From the NCBI GenBank assembly GCA_016859345.1, contig CM029111.1, positions 10,288,714 to 10,352,713 of the forward strand: DNA of 64,000 nucleotides, given 5' to 3'. The notes under the pieces were generated by a model. The model saw only the letters and a list, made by a program, of their open reading frames with translations, did no database searches and was not told the DNA's origin. Position numbers and translations under genes: made by a program. This DNA comes from Istiophorus platypterus. Lineage: Eukaryota > Chordata > Actinopteri > Istiophoriformes > Istiophoridae. This document shows positions 1 to 11,532 of the stretch, one piece after another; position 1 is the first letter of the stretch, and each line of letters begins with the position of its first letter.

Positions 1-280
1 TGATCAAGATTTTTCATATTAACAATGGAAAAATTGGCCATGTGAAGACTGTGGCTCATACTGATGAACCCCAAGACAATTACCACCCAACTTTGCAGCT
101 CAACTGAGCTCATGGCATCTTCACTGTTTTGGTTTTCCTGATTACAAACTGGCTGCTGCTTTAAGGGATAAAAGCTCTGGTAATCCCACTCTATACTACA
201 AATTCAGCAATAAATGGTCATTTTAACAGCTGGATTAAAGGTATAATATTACTCTTATATCTGTCTGTTAAAAATAAGGC

Positions 281-410
281 GACAGTCAGCAGGTATTTAG
301 CCTAGCTTAGCACAAAGACCGGAAACGGAGGGGAACAGCTAGTCTGGCCCTGTGCAAAAATAACAAAATACATACGGCTGCCAGCAGCTCTGAAGCTCAT
401 TATTCAACAA
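281..410. repeat. Partial copy of TTAA-bounded palindromic repeat (family A)
   Basis: The segment has the family core: a TTAGCCTAGCTTAGC-like stretch, then a variant of AAAGACTGGAAACAG, then AACAGCTAGTCTGGC. The same order occurs in the copies at 34996-35410, 40220-40628 and 51366-51776. Only the central part is clear and the terminal repeats are not convincing, so this is a degraded or truncated copy. Family membership rests on shared sequence within this window. Confidence 0.6.
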
Positions 411-1380
411 ATTGTCTTTCCTTTGGAGTCTGGGGTCTCCACTGGTTCCCCATCAGCTGCTCCCAGAGAAATAGTCTGGCACATAACCCACCATAACACA
501 GTCTTTGTGCTAAGCAACTGGTTGCCGGCTGTTACCTCCTATTTGACACGAGAGCTGCATTATTCTTCTCAGCTAACTCTAACTCCTCATTCAAGTCCTT
601 GCGCCCCATCTCAAAGGTCTTACAGGTTTTAGATTTAAACTATGATTGTGAAAGTACCAACATTTCCAGGTGAAGACCTGAGGAACAAACATATTCCCCT
701 GTTGAAATAAGTTTATTTTATGCTCTGATCGCTAATCTAATAATGTCTGTAATTTTTGGCAGTGAACAATAAAGGCAAGATCTGTAAACTCCATTAAATC
801 TTTAAAAAGTCAGCTCCCTCAAAGTTGTTGTCGTTACCTCAATCACATGACAGGATTGTGCGCACAGGATATCCTCATTAAAAAAAAATAAAAAAGGCAT
901 CCTCCTCTAATTGCCTAACTTTGTGACTTCCTGGACAACAAGCATCCTCACACTCACCAAACATCCTCTGTGTGGGGTTCACAATAATGGGCTTATTCAT
1001 CTCTGAAGGCAAACAATGGAAATCTCATCAGTTCTGTTGTTTTGATTTCTTTTTTTTTTTTTCCTTTGTTTTTGCAATAAGCGCTTTGGTGCTCTGCACT
1101 GCATTTCCCAGCAATCCTTCTTGAATTGTGCCGCACTGTTCTAAGAGGCCTCCAGCAGCTCTGTGAGGCCGTGATCCCTACACACCATAAAATACCAATA
1201 TGCCAAATTAATGAAATGGAGAAGCAACTTTTAGCCATGACTCAGCTGGTGGTGCGTTTGGCCAGCTCCAGTTGTACTGAATGACTGCAGCCTGATGTCA
1301 GCAGGTCAATAAGCATTTCAAATTTCATCAGCCAACGTGCATTTTAAGTGTTAATTAACGGGCAGATGCCAAAATGATGG

Positions 1381-1801
1381 TAAGGAAAAGTTTAACATTT
1401 TGGAAAATATGCTGATTCTGCTGAGAGTCAGATGAGAATATTGATGCAACTCTCATGTCTTTATGTGAAGCTACACCTAGCGGCTGGTTAGCTTCAGATG
1501 GTGTGGGTAAAAAGCTCCTACCCTCCTGCAGAATAAAGCCCTACATTTTTCTGAATAAGCATTTTTGTTTAAAGTTACAGTTTAACATTTGTATCAGCTG
1601 ATCTCAGATCTGTTTTTCCATTGATAGGTGGCAGCAAGGCAATGGTTAGCTTAGCTTAGCTTAGCTTAGCTTAGCTTAGCTTAGCTTAGCATCCCTAAAC
1701 TTCATTATATTCAACGGATGAACGTGGAAGTGGTATCAATCTTCTCACCTAATTCTTGGTGAGTCTGTTTATTTCCCAAAAAGGACGTTTTGACACTTTA
1801 A
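1381..1801. repeat. Family A palindromic repeat with an expanded TTAGC array
   Basis: The left end (AAGGAAAAGTTTAACATTTT, from about 1381) and the right end (ending CTTTAA at 1801) are degraded inverse copies of each other and match the ends of the other family A copies. Internally there are GTCAGATGAGAATATTGATG and its mirror, a variant of GGTATCAATCTTCTCACCTAA. Inside lies a pure array of nine TTAGC units at 1646-1690, which looks like an expansion of the element's own TTAGCTTAGC motif. It encodes nothing and is probably a non-autonomous DNA transposon (inference). Confidence 0.7.
1646..1690 (+). repeat. (TTAGC)9 tandem array
   Basis: Nine perfect copies of the pentamer TTAGC (45 bp) lie inside a family A element. 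The other copies of that element in this window have only one to three units at the same place. The array is probably length-polymorphic. Confidence 0.97.
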
Positions 1802-2594
1802 GGATTGTCGGATATAAATCTTGTTTGTTGGTGGAGATGCTAAAAGAGTGAAACCTTTGGGTTGGGTGTAAGCTCTCATTAAAAGACCTAATGAGCTAGC
1901 GCTCGCGTCAGCTGAGAGTAAAACCTTTAAAAATCAGCTAAAAAGATTCACACCAGTCCAGTCTTACATCTTTACATCTTTGAGTGCTTTTCATCTCGTA
2001 AAACACGTGGCAGTGTTCACTCTACTTTTAGCTCAAAGACAGTAACTTTGCTTTTAAGGAGGTTTGCTGAGTACTAGCCCTCTGTTGATGTAGTTTGGCT
2101 TTCATGGGTATTTATGATATTTCCTTTTCATGGTCAGCCAAGTTGGCCATCACTCTCAGAGAACAGACTCTTAATAAAATAGCATCATGTCCTTTGGGCC
2201 TCTTTACCCCAAAATGGGTCTTTTACCAGTGGCAAATATAGAAAAGGAGAAAAGTTAAGTGGTTATGCTGATTGTACTCCAAGTTTAAATGAGGATTTTA
2301 AAAATTCAATACATTGCAATTGGAGAAATTTGATGTTGAGTTCAAATCAAAGGGAGAAAAGGTGATAAAAAACACTACTATGACCAACCAGCTGCTCTCT
2401 TTAGAAGCACACAAAAGCAAGGAAAAAAAATACGTATTTTTACATATAATACGTAGACAAAAGCAGAAAACAGCTTTATGCTATCTATTCCCAATTAAAA
2501 GAGACAGGTACCTAAGAAAATGGGGTTTAGATAATAAACTATTCAACAGGGATTTATGTTTTTCCTGCCTACAACAAAATCATTAATACCGCTG

Positions 2595-2855
2595 CCAAGG
2601 AGGTTATGTTTTCACCTGTGTCTGTTTTTTGTGTTGTTTGCTTATTTTTCAGCAAGATGAGGCAAAAAATACTGAACCAATTTGCATCAAACTTGGAGGA
2701 GGGTGTGGGGCATTGGCCAGGGAAAAACAACAACAATTAAACTTTGGTGTGGATTCCTTTAATGGGCAGATCCAAGATTTTTTTTTTTTACCACTTTGCT
2801 TAACAAGGGGGTTGGGGCACTTTTTTAATATCTTTGACGATATCTGGTCGAGGTA
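2595..2855 (+). repeat. Dispersed fish repeat with AAGGAGGTTATGTTTTCACC head
   Basis: The segment starts near AAGGAGGTTATGTTTTCACC and continues through a T/G-rich stretch, then a variant of GCAAAAAATACTGAACCAA. It ends in a T-run followed by a GGGGCACTTTTT motif. I recognise this order from memory as a common dispersed repeat of fish genomes. The 75-codon frame over it is incidental. I cannot name the class without a repeat library. Confidence 0.6.
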
Positions 2856-3937
2856 AGTTGTTATTATTTAGAGTGCACAAATATTTCACAAATCCTAGAA
2901 TAAAGTTTAATTACTTTATCTGTAAGAGGATATGTGAAGTTTATGTGGTAATTGCATGTTATTCTTGATGGGAGAGAATTGTGATGGCATCTCAAAACAA
3001 ATGAATAACCCTTTTGTTGCCTGTTGTCATGTCTTTATGAAAACAAGCAGCCTCAATAAAAAGTTGCAGGTCGGTAGTACCTATACTCACAGATCAACTG
3101 TTTTAGTTATTTGAAATCTTCCCACCTTTTTTGTACCATACGCAGTACATTCCTGCCCAATTTATGATACAAATCTACCTTCTGACATTAAACTGTCAGT
3201 CCTCATCAGGTGAATTGAGGACACCTCAAAGGCAGAAATGACCCCTATTTGTCCTTCGCACCCCATGAGATTCGAAGGACAGGAGATTAATATAGAAAAT
3301 AGGAATTATGAGAGTGTGGGTTGTTGGACATGCTACTCATTAACGTACATCATGGCTGTAGAACTGAAGGTTTGGTTCATCATTGTTTTCAAAGTAGATC
3401 TGAATGTGCCTATGAGAACTGAAAGAGAATTGAAATAACCTGAACATATCCACAGATAGATCCATTCAGACGCATTTTAGAAAAATGGAAATAAATAACA
3501 TATTCAGATTGTATATGTGTTAGAAAAACAGACAATTTAGACGCCGGATTTGCTGAAGCCAGTTACATAGCTGTTCCCCTGCAGGCTGTTGAACACAAAT
3601 ATCAAAAGTGATGTGTGAGCAGATTCCCTATATTCACGAGGCCTTTTTTAAGACAAGGACTCATAATTTGAGATCAGACTTTATGTCCTTTTCACTGGCT
3701 GAGTTGGACTGTCTGCCTCCTCCTGTTTGAAACGGTGAGCAAATAACAAGTAGAGGTGGAAAAAGGTTATATTATCTCATTGTATATAAACCAAGCATGA
3801 GGTGCGCTGATGATGTAAATCTTGTGGCTGCTGATAAAATACCTCAGGGATCTGCTCTTGTGTGCTAGTGTGGCAGCAGGAAATGTGTTTATGTGGACAC
3901 AAGTGGTCAACAAGGTATCCAGAAGTATGTGTATGTG

Positions 3938-3955
3938 GTGTACACATGTGTACAC
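3938..3955. repeat. Perfect 18-bp palindrome GTGTACACATGTGTACAC
   Basis: The sequence equals its own reverse complement. It is followed by a related ACATATATGTACACC stretch, so the wider 3936-3967 segment can also form an imperfect hairpin. A run of T and then a long G run follow at 3968-3990. It is probably a purine-pyrimidine alternating microsatellite derivative; no function is implied. Confidence 0.85.
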
Positions 3956-6709
3956 ATATATGTACACCTTTTTTTTGGGGGGGGGGGGGGGCTCAGACAC
4001 GACATTGCCTGCATTCAAAATGTTTATTGATTTAAAGTACGAAATTGGATAAAGTAAATTTTCTACATAAGTACAAAAAATGTACTTCTAAATGTAATTA
4101 TAGGTCTGATCATACACTATGGGGCAGTATAATCTATAATGCCTCATACTACCCATGATGATGTGCTCTTTGTATAAAGTTGTAACCCTCAGAAGTATCT
4201 AGATGGCAAACTAAAGCTGTCAAATAAATGTAGTCAACTAAAAAGTACAACACTTGCCTCAAGCACAAAGGCACAAAATGGTAATTCTGACACCTGTATT
4301 TACATAATTTTTGGCCACTTGGGGGCAGAGGAAAACAAGTTGTAAACAAAACACTGGCATATTATCACAGCTGATATGGTGAACTTGTTAGCAAACAGTT
4401 AGTTATTTATATCTCCAGCAGATAAGGAGCAACATTAGCATTCATTTGTAGTTTTGAGACTGTTTGCTGCATGGGAAACAGTCTTGGAGGGTCCCAAAGA
4501 AAAGTTCAGGGAAGAAGCTGTACACTGCTCTTTAACAGGGGAGGGTGGTTAATCCGACATACTGTACATGTGCAAAACCTACCAGTTAATCTTCATTCTT
4601 GAAATCTTCTCTCTTGTGTTGCTTGTTGTAGTTTGGTTTTTATTATTATGGAATTGGGGGGAAAAACATCCAGTTCTACTGCTGGACCCACCCTCCAAAA
4701 AGTACCAGTAGGTGTGTTCCACCCTTCGGACTCTGGGGGCATTAATGGGCCCAGTATGGGTAAGTAACACAATGGAGCGAAGAAGACGATGCACTAGGCA
4801 AGTGACACAACGGTAAGATTTTCGAGAAGTGCTTCCAAACTTCATTTTTTTTGCTTTATAAAAGTACTAACTTGTCGGTTTGACAAATTGACCCATCTCT
4901 TGTAAAGAACCACGCACAGCTCTTTTACCTTAACCACCTGCCATTGTACCTGAATGAGACAGTCCAAAACAAGGTTACTCTCTGTCTACACGATGAACAT
5001 ACTTCCAGTATTCCCTCTTCTTTAGGCTCTGCCCTTTGCATCTAGAAATTAGGTTGATGAGAGAAGTGACACCTGAACAATGGGTCGAAAGACGCCATTA
5101 GGGGGAAAGGCAGGGCACTCAATTGCTAATTCTTTTTGGGTTTGTCTCTATGAGTAACACCTTTTTTCTCATACAAGTACTTATCTGATCCATTGTTTTG
5201 ATATAAAAACAAATCGATTAGTGCAGCTTCAACTAAAACACAATTACCTCAAACAGGTATTCGGATATATAGCATTTGAACAAATACAGTAAATTTCTAT
5301 CACTGGAGTGCAAACATGCATAATGAACGGAAAGACTCTGGGAATATGCATGAATAATCACCTTTGCCTTTTTGAATTCTCATTGCTTTGCTTTCCAGAC
5401 TAAAGTCAACACAGCCCCATTCACTCCATTGCTGCAATGTTCTCTGTGCCTGAATAATTCAATATTGCTCACTGTCTGCTCTTGTTGTGTGCTGCATGGT
5501 TAAGAACCAGTGAAGGGGAAGGCTCAATGCATGGGGACAGGCCTTGTTTTCTATGCCTGCAGCCAAGCGTGTGTCTTATGTAAGGTGGGGGGGGGTTGGA
5601 TGGTCAGAGTGTGATATCCACTGCATTAAAACCTTCCTGTCGCTCTGTCATGATGTGTCTGTTCGACACATGATCGCTTTTTATGTTACAGCCTCAGTAA
5701 TGCCCTAATTTTTAATGAGCAAACCCAATCATAATTACAAACAGTTCTCTGTAGTTATATGTCATTTCCTGTCATTCCGTTGTCTCTCTGAGGCTGTCTT
5801 TGTGTCAGTCTGCGTTCTTGTATCTGCTTTCAGCTCTTTATCTCTAACACTTACGTCCCTACCCCCACACTCTCCTTGGTCTTCTTTAACGAGGCAGATA
5901 TTTCGACAGGACAATCATGATTACCATTTTGGAATTCTTAAGGAGCACTTTATTTTAGCAATTATGTTTTTTCCATCGTGTAATTTTGCTACATTAACAT
6001 TTTACATGAGCAAATGTTTTTATGCATGTGCAGTATACACACTTGTGCTCATTAAAATGTAACTGAAGCTTGCTGCATCCTACAGGTTTCTCTAAAAGAG
6101 GAGATTTGAACCTTGTTTCCTGCGAGACATCTGGAATATGAGGATTCAGCTGGTAACTCTTGCATTATTTAACAATCCCTCCAGCCATCTGATCCTTCGC
6201 AGGTGTACATGAGTCTGCTTCTCGTGATTCCTACTGCACACAAACACATTGCCCCTCAGTTATTTCCCTGAATTACAAACAGCCACTGAAATCATCTTTG
6301 TGTCAATATGCTATGTATTCCACAGTCTGAAGTACTTTTCATGAGATTAAAATGCCTCTTTTCAATACACTTGATCTGATGTGAGTCATCAAATGTTCGA
6401 CCATGTGGCTAAACACAGCAAGTGAAATGCAGAGTCAGGGCATGTGGGCTTTTTTTTCATGCAGAACAGAAATAAATCTTTCCTTAACTCCACTGACCAG
6501 CTGTTCAACTGTGTTCCACTAATATCTCTCACATCTACTGGAAGGTAACCCAAGGCATCAGCCTGCCCAGCATATACAGGGCAGGCCCACCAGACTTCAC
6601 ATCAACATTTCCTTTAAGCAGCTATAGTCTGTATTTTTTCAACAAGTCCTGCAACCTAAACCACTGCATAGGTTATTCATCCTCACCCGTAAGAGCCTAC
6701 CAACAGCAG

Positions 6710-7020
6710 GCTTACCAGACCTTCATCGTCATGGTAACAATAATAAAAACACTGCTAATGTTGTGGTGCAGTCCCAGTTTGGTTTGGTTTAGGCACAAAA
6801 AATACATGATTAGGCTTAGGAAAAGATCATAGTTGGGCTGAAATAAGTACTTCCTTAAGTTCGCCATGGTAACAATAATAAACATGTAGTTAAGATTGTG
6901 GAATGATTATGGATAAAAGAAAGAGCGGCAACCATCAGTTTGAAACAGGACACGAACTGTGGTCTCTTGCATGAAGGACCTGTATTTTGTGAGCTCATCT
7001 ATCTTTGCAACATGGACTTA
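6710..7020. repeat. Dispersed fish repeat with CATGGTAACAATAATAA motifs
   Basis: Two copies of a CATGGTAACAATAATAAA-like motif (about 6731 and 6865) flank TTGGTTTAGGCACAAAAAAT and GATTAGGCTTAGGAAAAGAT. The segment ends with ACACGAACTGTGGTCTCTTG and GACCTGTATTTTGTG. I recognise the ordered motifs from memory as a common teleost interspersed repeat. Coding potential is absent. Confidence 0.6.
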
Positions 7021-9433
7021 GTCAGAACATCGGGACTTTTTGACATTCCCAAACCATGTGATAATATGTCCTGTTACAGCCAATGCAGCATAACTCACAC
7101 TCTGGAGTCAACAACTTAATTTGGTACAAAAACTGAGGAGTGAGGTATATGCTCTATAATGACCCCATTGATGATCAGTATGTCTTGAGAAAGTTAAACA
7201 TCATTTCAAACTTTATTTAATTAATTGAAATTTTAAAAAGTAGAAAATCATTTCCACTGTCACATGTTAATTATTTGTTAGAGCAGTTCAGTGATAAATT
7301 ATAAACTGCTTTCTACTGACAACCAATTTGGGTAATTATTTCATTGACTCGGGGATAAGTCAGTCAGCCGTAGGTCACCATGTGCATGGAGCATAAGCCT
7401 TCATTGTAACTGGAGACAGAAACAAAAGAACCAGTGAATTTAAACAATTTATTATAAAGCTTTAATAAAGCTTTAATAAATTCAGAAAGACATTTGATGA
7501 ATCACTGTGTGTAAGCAAATTACGAGTTGTCCGGGGGATGGTTTCATTGTCACTGGCGAGAGCTTTCATGCAGTATCTTTTATTCTCCAACTGCCCCAAC
7601 AGATCGATACGATGTTTGACTTGCTGGTTAATATTTAATTGCTGTGCATTGATTGCGGACTCATTGCATTCCCAAGGTACGGACAGCCAATTACTGTCAC
7701 TCATAAAACTAAACACGGCCTCTGTTACACAACCCTAGAGGCTTTGCAGTCATTATTTCCCCAGTTGTTCCCATCGGCTCGCTTTTTTGCACCACCCAAA
7801 GTCAGGCTTTTCTCATTTGCTCTAATAAAATGACAAGTTAAACAATGTGTTACTGTTTACTTTCTATTCTTGTAATAGAAACTTGTACAAGTTGTTAAAT
7901 GTTGTTTAGATTCACCTAACAGAAGATGGTGTAGAGCCTCACATTTACTTTGTCAACTGCTGGGCCATCCATTATGATATCTGTCTGTAAATAAACTAAA
8001 ATAAAAGATAGAAGATTACTTTATCCAACACTCAGGGGACAAATAATATGTAGATGACCCTAATTCTAATTTTAAAAATCCCTTATTTTAACAATTTTTG
8101 AAACATATTTGACAAAATACCTCAAAGTAAGCACCGGGACATACATATACATGAAATTATTGATTATTTAAATGACAAATCGGCATATTAGTTCAAATTC
8201 TTCTTTATGCAATCTATCAAAGAAAAATTTAGAAAGTTTTAAGTTTCCATGACATTCATTTACATAGCTATTACCCCATAAAGACTTTATATGACCTTAG
8301 ATATGATCTAGTTCCCCTAAAGATGGTTTTCAAAGACCAGAAAGTGAGTATCAGCCAACACAGGTATTTTCACAAATACCTGTTTTTCAGATGCTTATTT
8401 GATCACAGGGCTGTGTGTCCACCTCACCATTGAGAGGACATGAGCGCCCTGGGTGTGTATCACGTTCAGTGGCCTGCAGTCGTGACCCTCTCCTCCATGA
8501 CAATGTCATGTGACATGTGACTGTAAATGATAGAGTGTCATGTATGTTGTATTCACCATGTATACATACACACAGATCCATTAATGGATTAATGCAGCCC
8601 GCGTAATAAAAAACAGAGAAAGCCAGCCGTATTCTAGCTGTCTGAGAACAAAGCTTTCTATATGACTAGCAGGAGAGGTAAAAGTGACACAGTTGAGTCA
8701 ACATGAACATTCCCAGCACTCAACACTGAGGTGAAATGGGATGGAAAGCTGCCTTTCATGCACTTCAATCCAGGCCAGTGCCCTCGCAGTCTGTGGGAGA
8801 GTGCCAGTTACTGTACTTTATCTGAACAGGCAGGAAACACAGCCAGTCTGTTCTTCCCCTGCAGCGCCATGTGTTTCTCACCTGATCCCCTCTTGCTCTC
8901 CTTCCAAACTGTAGTCGCCCCATGTGTTTATTTTGTTGTCGATACTGTTACTATTAAACACTGACGAGGACTCTTTCAGTTGGTTTAGCTTCTTTTTAGG
9001 GATGTCGGAGGAGAATCTGCCTCAGGAGCTTAAAAAAAAAAACAAAAACCAAGAAAACACTTTTATAAACTGCAATCATACAATGTAAATGTCATGCTTA
9101 ACAACAATTTACACAAAATTATCTCTGAGCCTGCGACTAAACAACAAGTCTGTTAAGAAACTTGCATCGCTTGTACTAGGAAGTGAAGAGAGAATGTATT
9201 TGTCATAGGGTTGTGTGTGTCTATTTTTGAGGGAGTGACGTGATTCACCTTGAGTCACCTTGGCAGGCTTCCGTATAGAGATCATTCATCCTCTGCTTCT
9301 AAAGAAAGAAGTTTCCTGAGGATGGTGATGATGAAGATGATATATTTAAAGGTTATTCATTAAAATTTCATAATTTGTTTAGTTTCATTCATATTAATCT
9401 ATCATCATTTCAGTTGATAATATTTCATAACTA

Positions 9434-10308
9434 GGCAACTAGGTGCATTGACTCAGGTACTGTGCTCACAGTAAGTGCAGTTTTTAGGTACTTGTACTTT
9501 CCTTGAATATTTCCATTGTATGTAACTTTATACTCACTCCATTATGCTATTCTACTATATTTAAATGTGGCTTACAGGTTACTTTGCAGATTCAGATTTA
9601 AACACAAAACATATGATCAACAAATAAAATATGATGCTTGAATTATGATGATTAAAAAATCCAGTTATACCTAAAGTAAATGATATTACATTGAACAGAT
9701 TTGAAGTCATCTTAAGTACATTGTGCTGATGATACCTCTGTAATTTTGTTTAATTCAGACTCTGATTTCAGAACATTTACTTTTAGCTGAGAAATGGGGG
9801 GGGGGGTAGAAGTACTCCGATCTTTTACTTCAGTAAAAGTAATAATAAATCAGATTAGAAATACTCTGTTATGAGTAAAAGTCATACATTCCTAATCTTT
9901 AAAGCATATTTTATAAAGTATTAGCATGAAAATATACTTAAATTACAAGAAAACTACTACCAGTAAAAGCACTCACTATGCGGAATGGCCCATTTCAGAA
10001 TATTACTGGATCATAATTATTGTAGCATTTGTCTGTACATGTTTATGTTACATGACTTTCACCTAGTCACTGAATTAATAAGTCTTATCTATTAATTGAT
10101 TATATTATATGTCAGTTATGAACCTACAAAGTAACTAGTAACTAAAATTATCGAATAAATGCAATTGAGTAAAAAGTGGAATATTTCTCTCTGAGATGTG
10201 ATGAAGTAGAAACCAACTGAAAATAGAAGCAGGAAGAGTACAAGCATCTCAAAACTATACTTAAGTAGAAAAAGTAAAAACGTTATTTCCCAACGCTGTA
10301 GCTGAATA
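9434..10308. repeat. Two abutting 'AAGTACTTGTACTTTACTT'-type repeats in opposed orientation
   Basis: The left part (about 9434-9790) contains TTTTTAGGTACTTGTACTTT and TAAGTACATTGTGCTGATGA. The right part (about 9795-10308) begins at a G run with GGTAGAAGTACTCCGATCTT and TTACTTCAGTAAAAGTAATA. It ends with GAGTACAAGCATCTCAAAAC, ACTTAAGTAGAAAAAGTAAA and CCCAACGCTG. These are recognisable, diverged members of a family common in fish. A third copy lies at about 45860-46060. The class is not assigned. Confidence 0.6.
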
Positions 10309-10427
10309 TTTTTACAGTTGATAATCTCACCTGAGTAAAGATTTCTGTTTTATTAACAACTCAACCTAGGGACCCAAATAGATAAATCAGTCACTTTCGA
10401 CTACAACGTCTAATACTTCTACTGATA

Positions 10428-10460
10428 ATAAAATAATAATAACAATAATAATAATAATAA
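10428..10460. repeat. (AAT)n microsatellite
   Basis: An interrupted run of AAT/AAC trinucleotides, followed directly by a T run. It is simple sequence only. Confidence 0.85.
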
Positions 10461-10573
10461 CTTTTTTTTTAAAGGAGAACATACTTAGACACTTTGCATT
10501 AATTGTAAAGTAGTATTTCAGTTTGAAGTTGCCAGAAACACTTGCTCTCTTATAGGTCACGATATCTGTAGAA

Positions 10574-10609
<36 letters not shown>
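10574..10609. repeat. (AC)n microsatellite with AAAC tail
   Basis: Near-perfect CA dinucleotides followed by ACAA/ACACAT variants to about 10660. It lies roughly 900 bp upstream of the magi1 start, just outside the CpG-rich promoter. Confidence 0.95.
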
Positions 10610-10613
<4 letters not shown>

Positions 10614-10964
10614 AACACATAAACACACACATAAACAAATAAACGCACGCACGCATATAAAGTGATAAAGTGTGAGTGAAAATGCAATTAACTAATCAGT
10701 CGAGGGCTCCTCGGGAGTCACCATCAAGTGTAATAAACCTGCAGCTCTACAAAGGAGCCCGGGTCCCTGCGGTGCGTTTCCATTATATGTGAATAGAGAA
10801 AACAGATTGGAGCTCCTGGCGGGATTAGACGCAGAGATCGCTGTAATCCGTTTGGAAACGCGTGCAGGGGCCGGCGGGTGGAGAGGAGGAGCCTCGGGAC
10901 CCGGTAGGTGTGGGATCGCAGTGGGAGGATTTCCCCTCGTGGAGTGGCGGCTGGACGCATGCGC

Positions 10965-11034
10965 CCCCCCCCCCGCACCCATCCCCACCAATCCCCCCCC
11001 ACCCCCCCAACCCACCCCACCCCCCACCCCGGCC
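10965..11034. promoter_or_regulatory. C-rich tract, potential G-quadruplex on the minus strand
   Basis: At least five separate runs of four to nine C fall within about 70 bp, separated by A, G or CA. Read on the minus strand this gives many G runs of three or more with short loops, matching the usual G-quadruplex pattern. It is about 500-570 bp upstream of the magi1 start codon, within the CpG-rich promoter. Long open frames across it on both strands are composition artefacts (proline- or glycine-rich). Confidence 0.75.
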
Positions 11035-11194
11035 GCCCCTTCCACTCTCCCTCCATCCCCAGCGCAGGAGCGAATGGGATGAACTTGTCGTGTTACCTGC
11101 GTAAAGGCGCCGCCGGCTGAGTGTCAAAAGCGCAACATACGCACGGGAAACGGTAACAAAGTTAAAGAAAAAGGGAGAAAACACTCGGCAGAGG

Positions 11195-11526
11195 ATGAGG
11201 CGGAACTAGAAGGCTAATGAGGAGACGAGTCTTTGAATGTAAAGCGGGCAAACGGAGCGGATTAGACCCAACAACGGGGAATCGGAGCGCGCGTTGTCGC
11301 TAAAGATGCGGAAACAACATCAGAAGCAACAACAATCTGGATTTTGAGCCACCGGGGCCGTTTGGAGAGCGACATGCTTCGGCTCGGGAGGAGGATGGAA
11401 AGCTTCCAACTTGGAGAGACACCCCGGGCACCCTGAAGTTTTCTGACTGTACGGGACTGTCTCTGTGCTATGCGTCGGACGATCCTCACACCATTCCGCG
11501 GAACTAACGTGCTTGGTTGGACCTGA
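11195..11526 (+). promoter_or_regulatory. Five short upstream ORFs in the magi1 leader
   Basis: ATG-to-stop frames lie at 11195-11209 (4 codons), 11217-11303 (28), 11306-11347 (13), 11374-11436 (20) and 11470-11526 (18), stops excluded from the counts. All end before the main ATG at 11533. The last is in the same frame as magi1 and stops only six bases before it. If the transcript starts upstream of 11195, a scanning ribosome would meet all five, so lowered or regulated initiation is expected (inference). Confidence 0.65.
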
Positions 11527-11532
11527 GCCATC

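Larger units (their letters stand above)
1..10690. other. 5' flanking region of magi1, no supportable gene
   Basis: No open frame here shows recognisable domains or plausible codon use; the longest are about 115 codons and look random. I looked for coding sequence of the neighbour expected from mammalian synteny (slc25a26) and saw none. The region is AT-rich and CpG-poor and holds dispersed repeats (about 281-410, 1381-1801, 2595-2855, 6710-7020 and 9430-10310), listed separately. The remaining stretches, such as 3000-6700 and 7030-9430, look like unique non-coding DNA. They contain homopolymer runs, for example G runs near 3977-3990 and 5587-5596, but nothing I can name. Small non-coding exons or enhancers cannot be excluded without comparison. 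Confidence 0.6.
10690..11532 (+). promoter_or_regulatory. CpG-rich promoter and 5' leader of magi1
   Basis: CpG dinucleotides are frequent from about 10750 to 11830 while the flanks are CpG-poor, the usual picture of a vertebrate CpG-island promoter. Examples are the CGGCGGGTGG-, GGCGCCGCCGGC- and GCGCGCGTTGTCG-like stretches. No convincing TATA box is placed near a plausible start, so the transcription start cannot be fixed and probably lies between about 10850 and 11190. The segment directly abuts the exon 1 start codon with no intron in between that I can see. It includes a C-rich tract (10965-11034) and a uORF cluster (11195-11526). Confidence 0.7.

Noticed and set aside
1646..1690. Interstitial telomeric repeat
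   Set aside because: The unit is TTAGC, not TTAGGG, and it is explained by the host repeat.
6090..6180. Reverse-strand tRNA B-box-like GGTTCAAATCT
   Set aside because: No matching A box or cloverleaf could be folded by eye.
10692..11184. Several overlapping 70-119-codon frames on both strands upstream of magi1
   Set aside because: They are proline-, glycine- or histidine-rich translations of the C-rich promoter tract and share no domain with known proteins.
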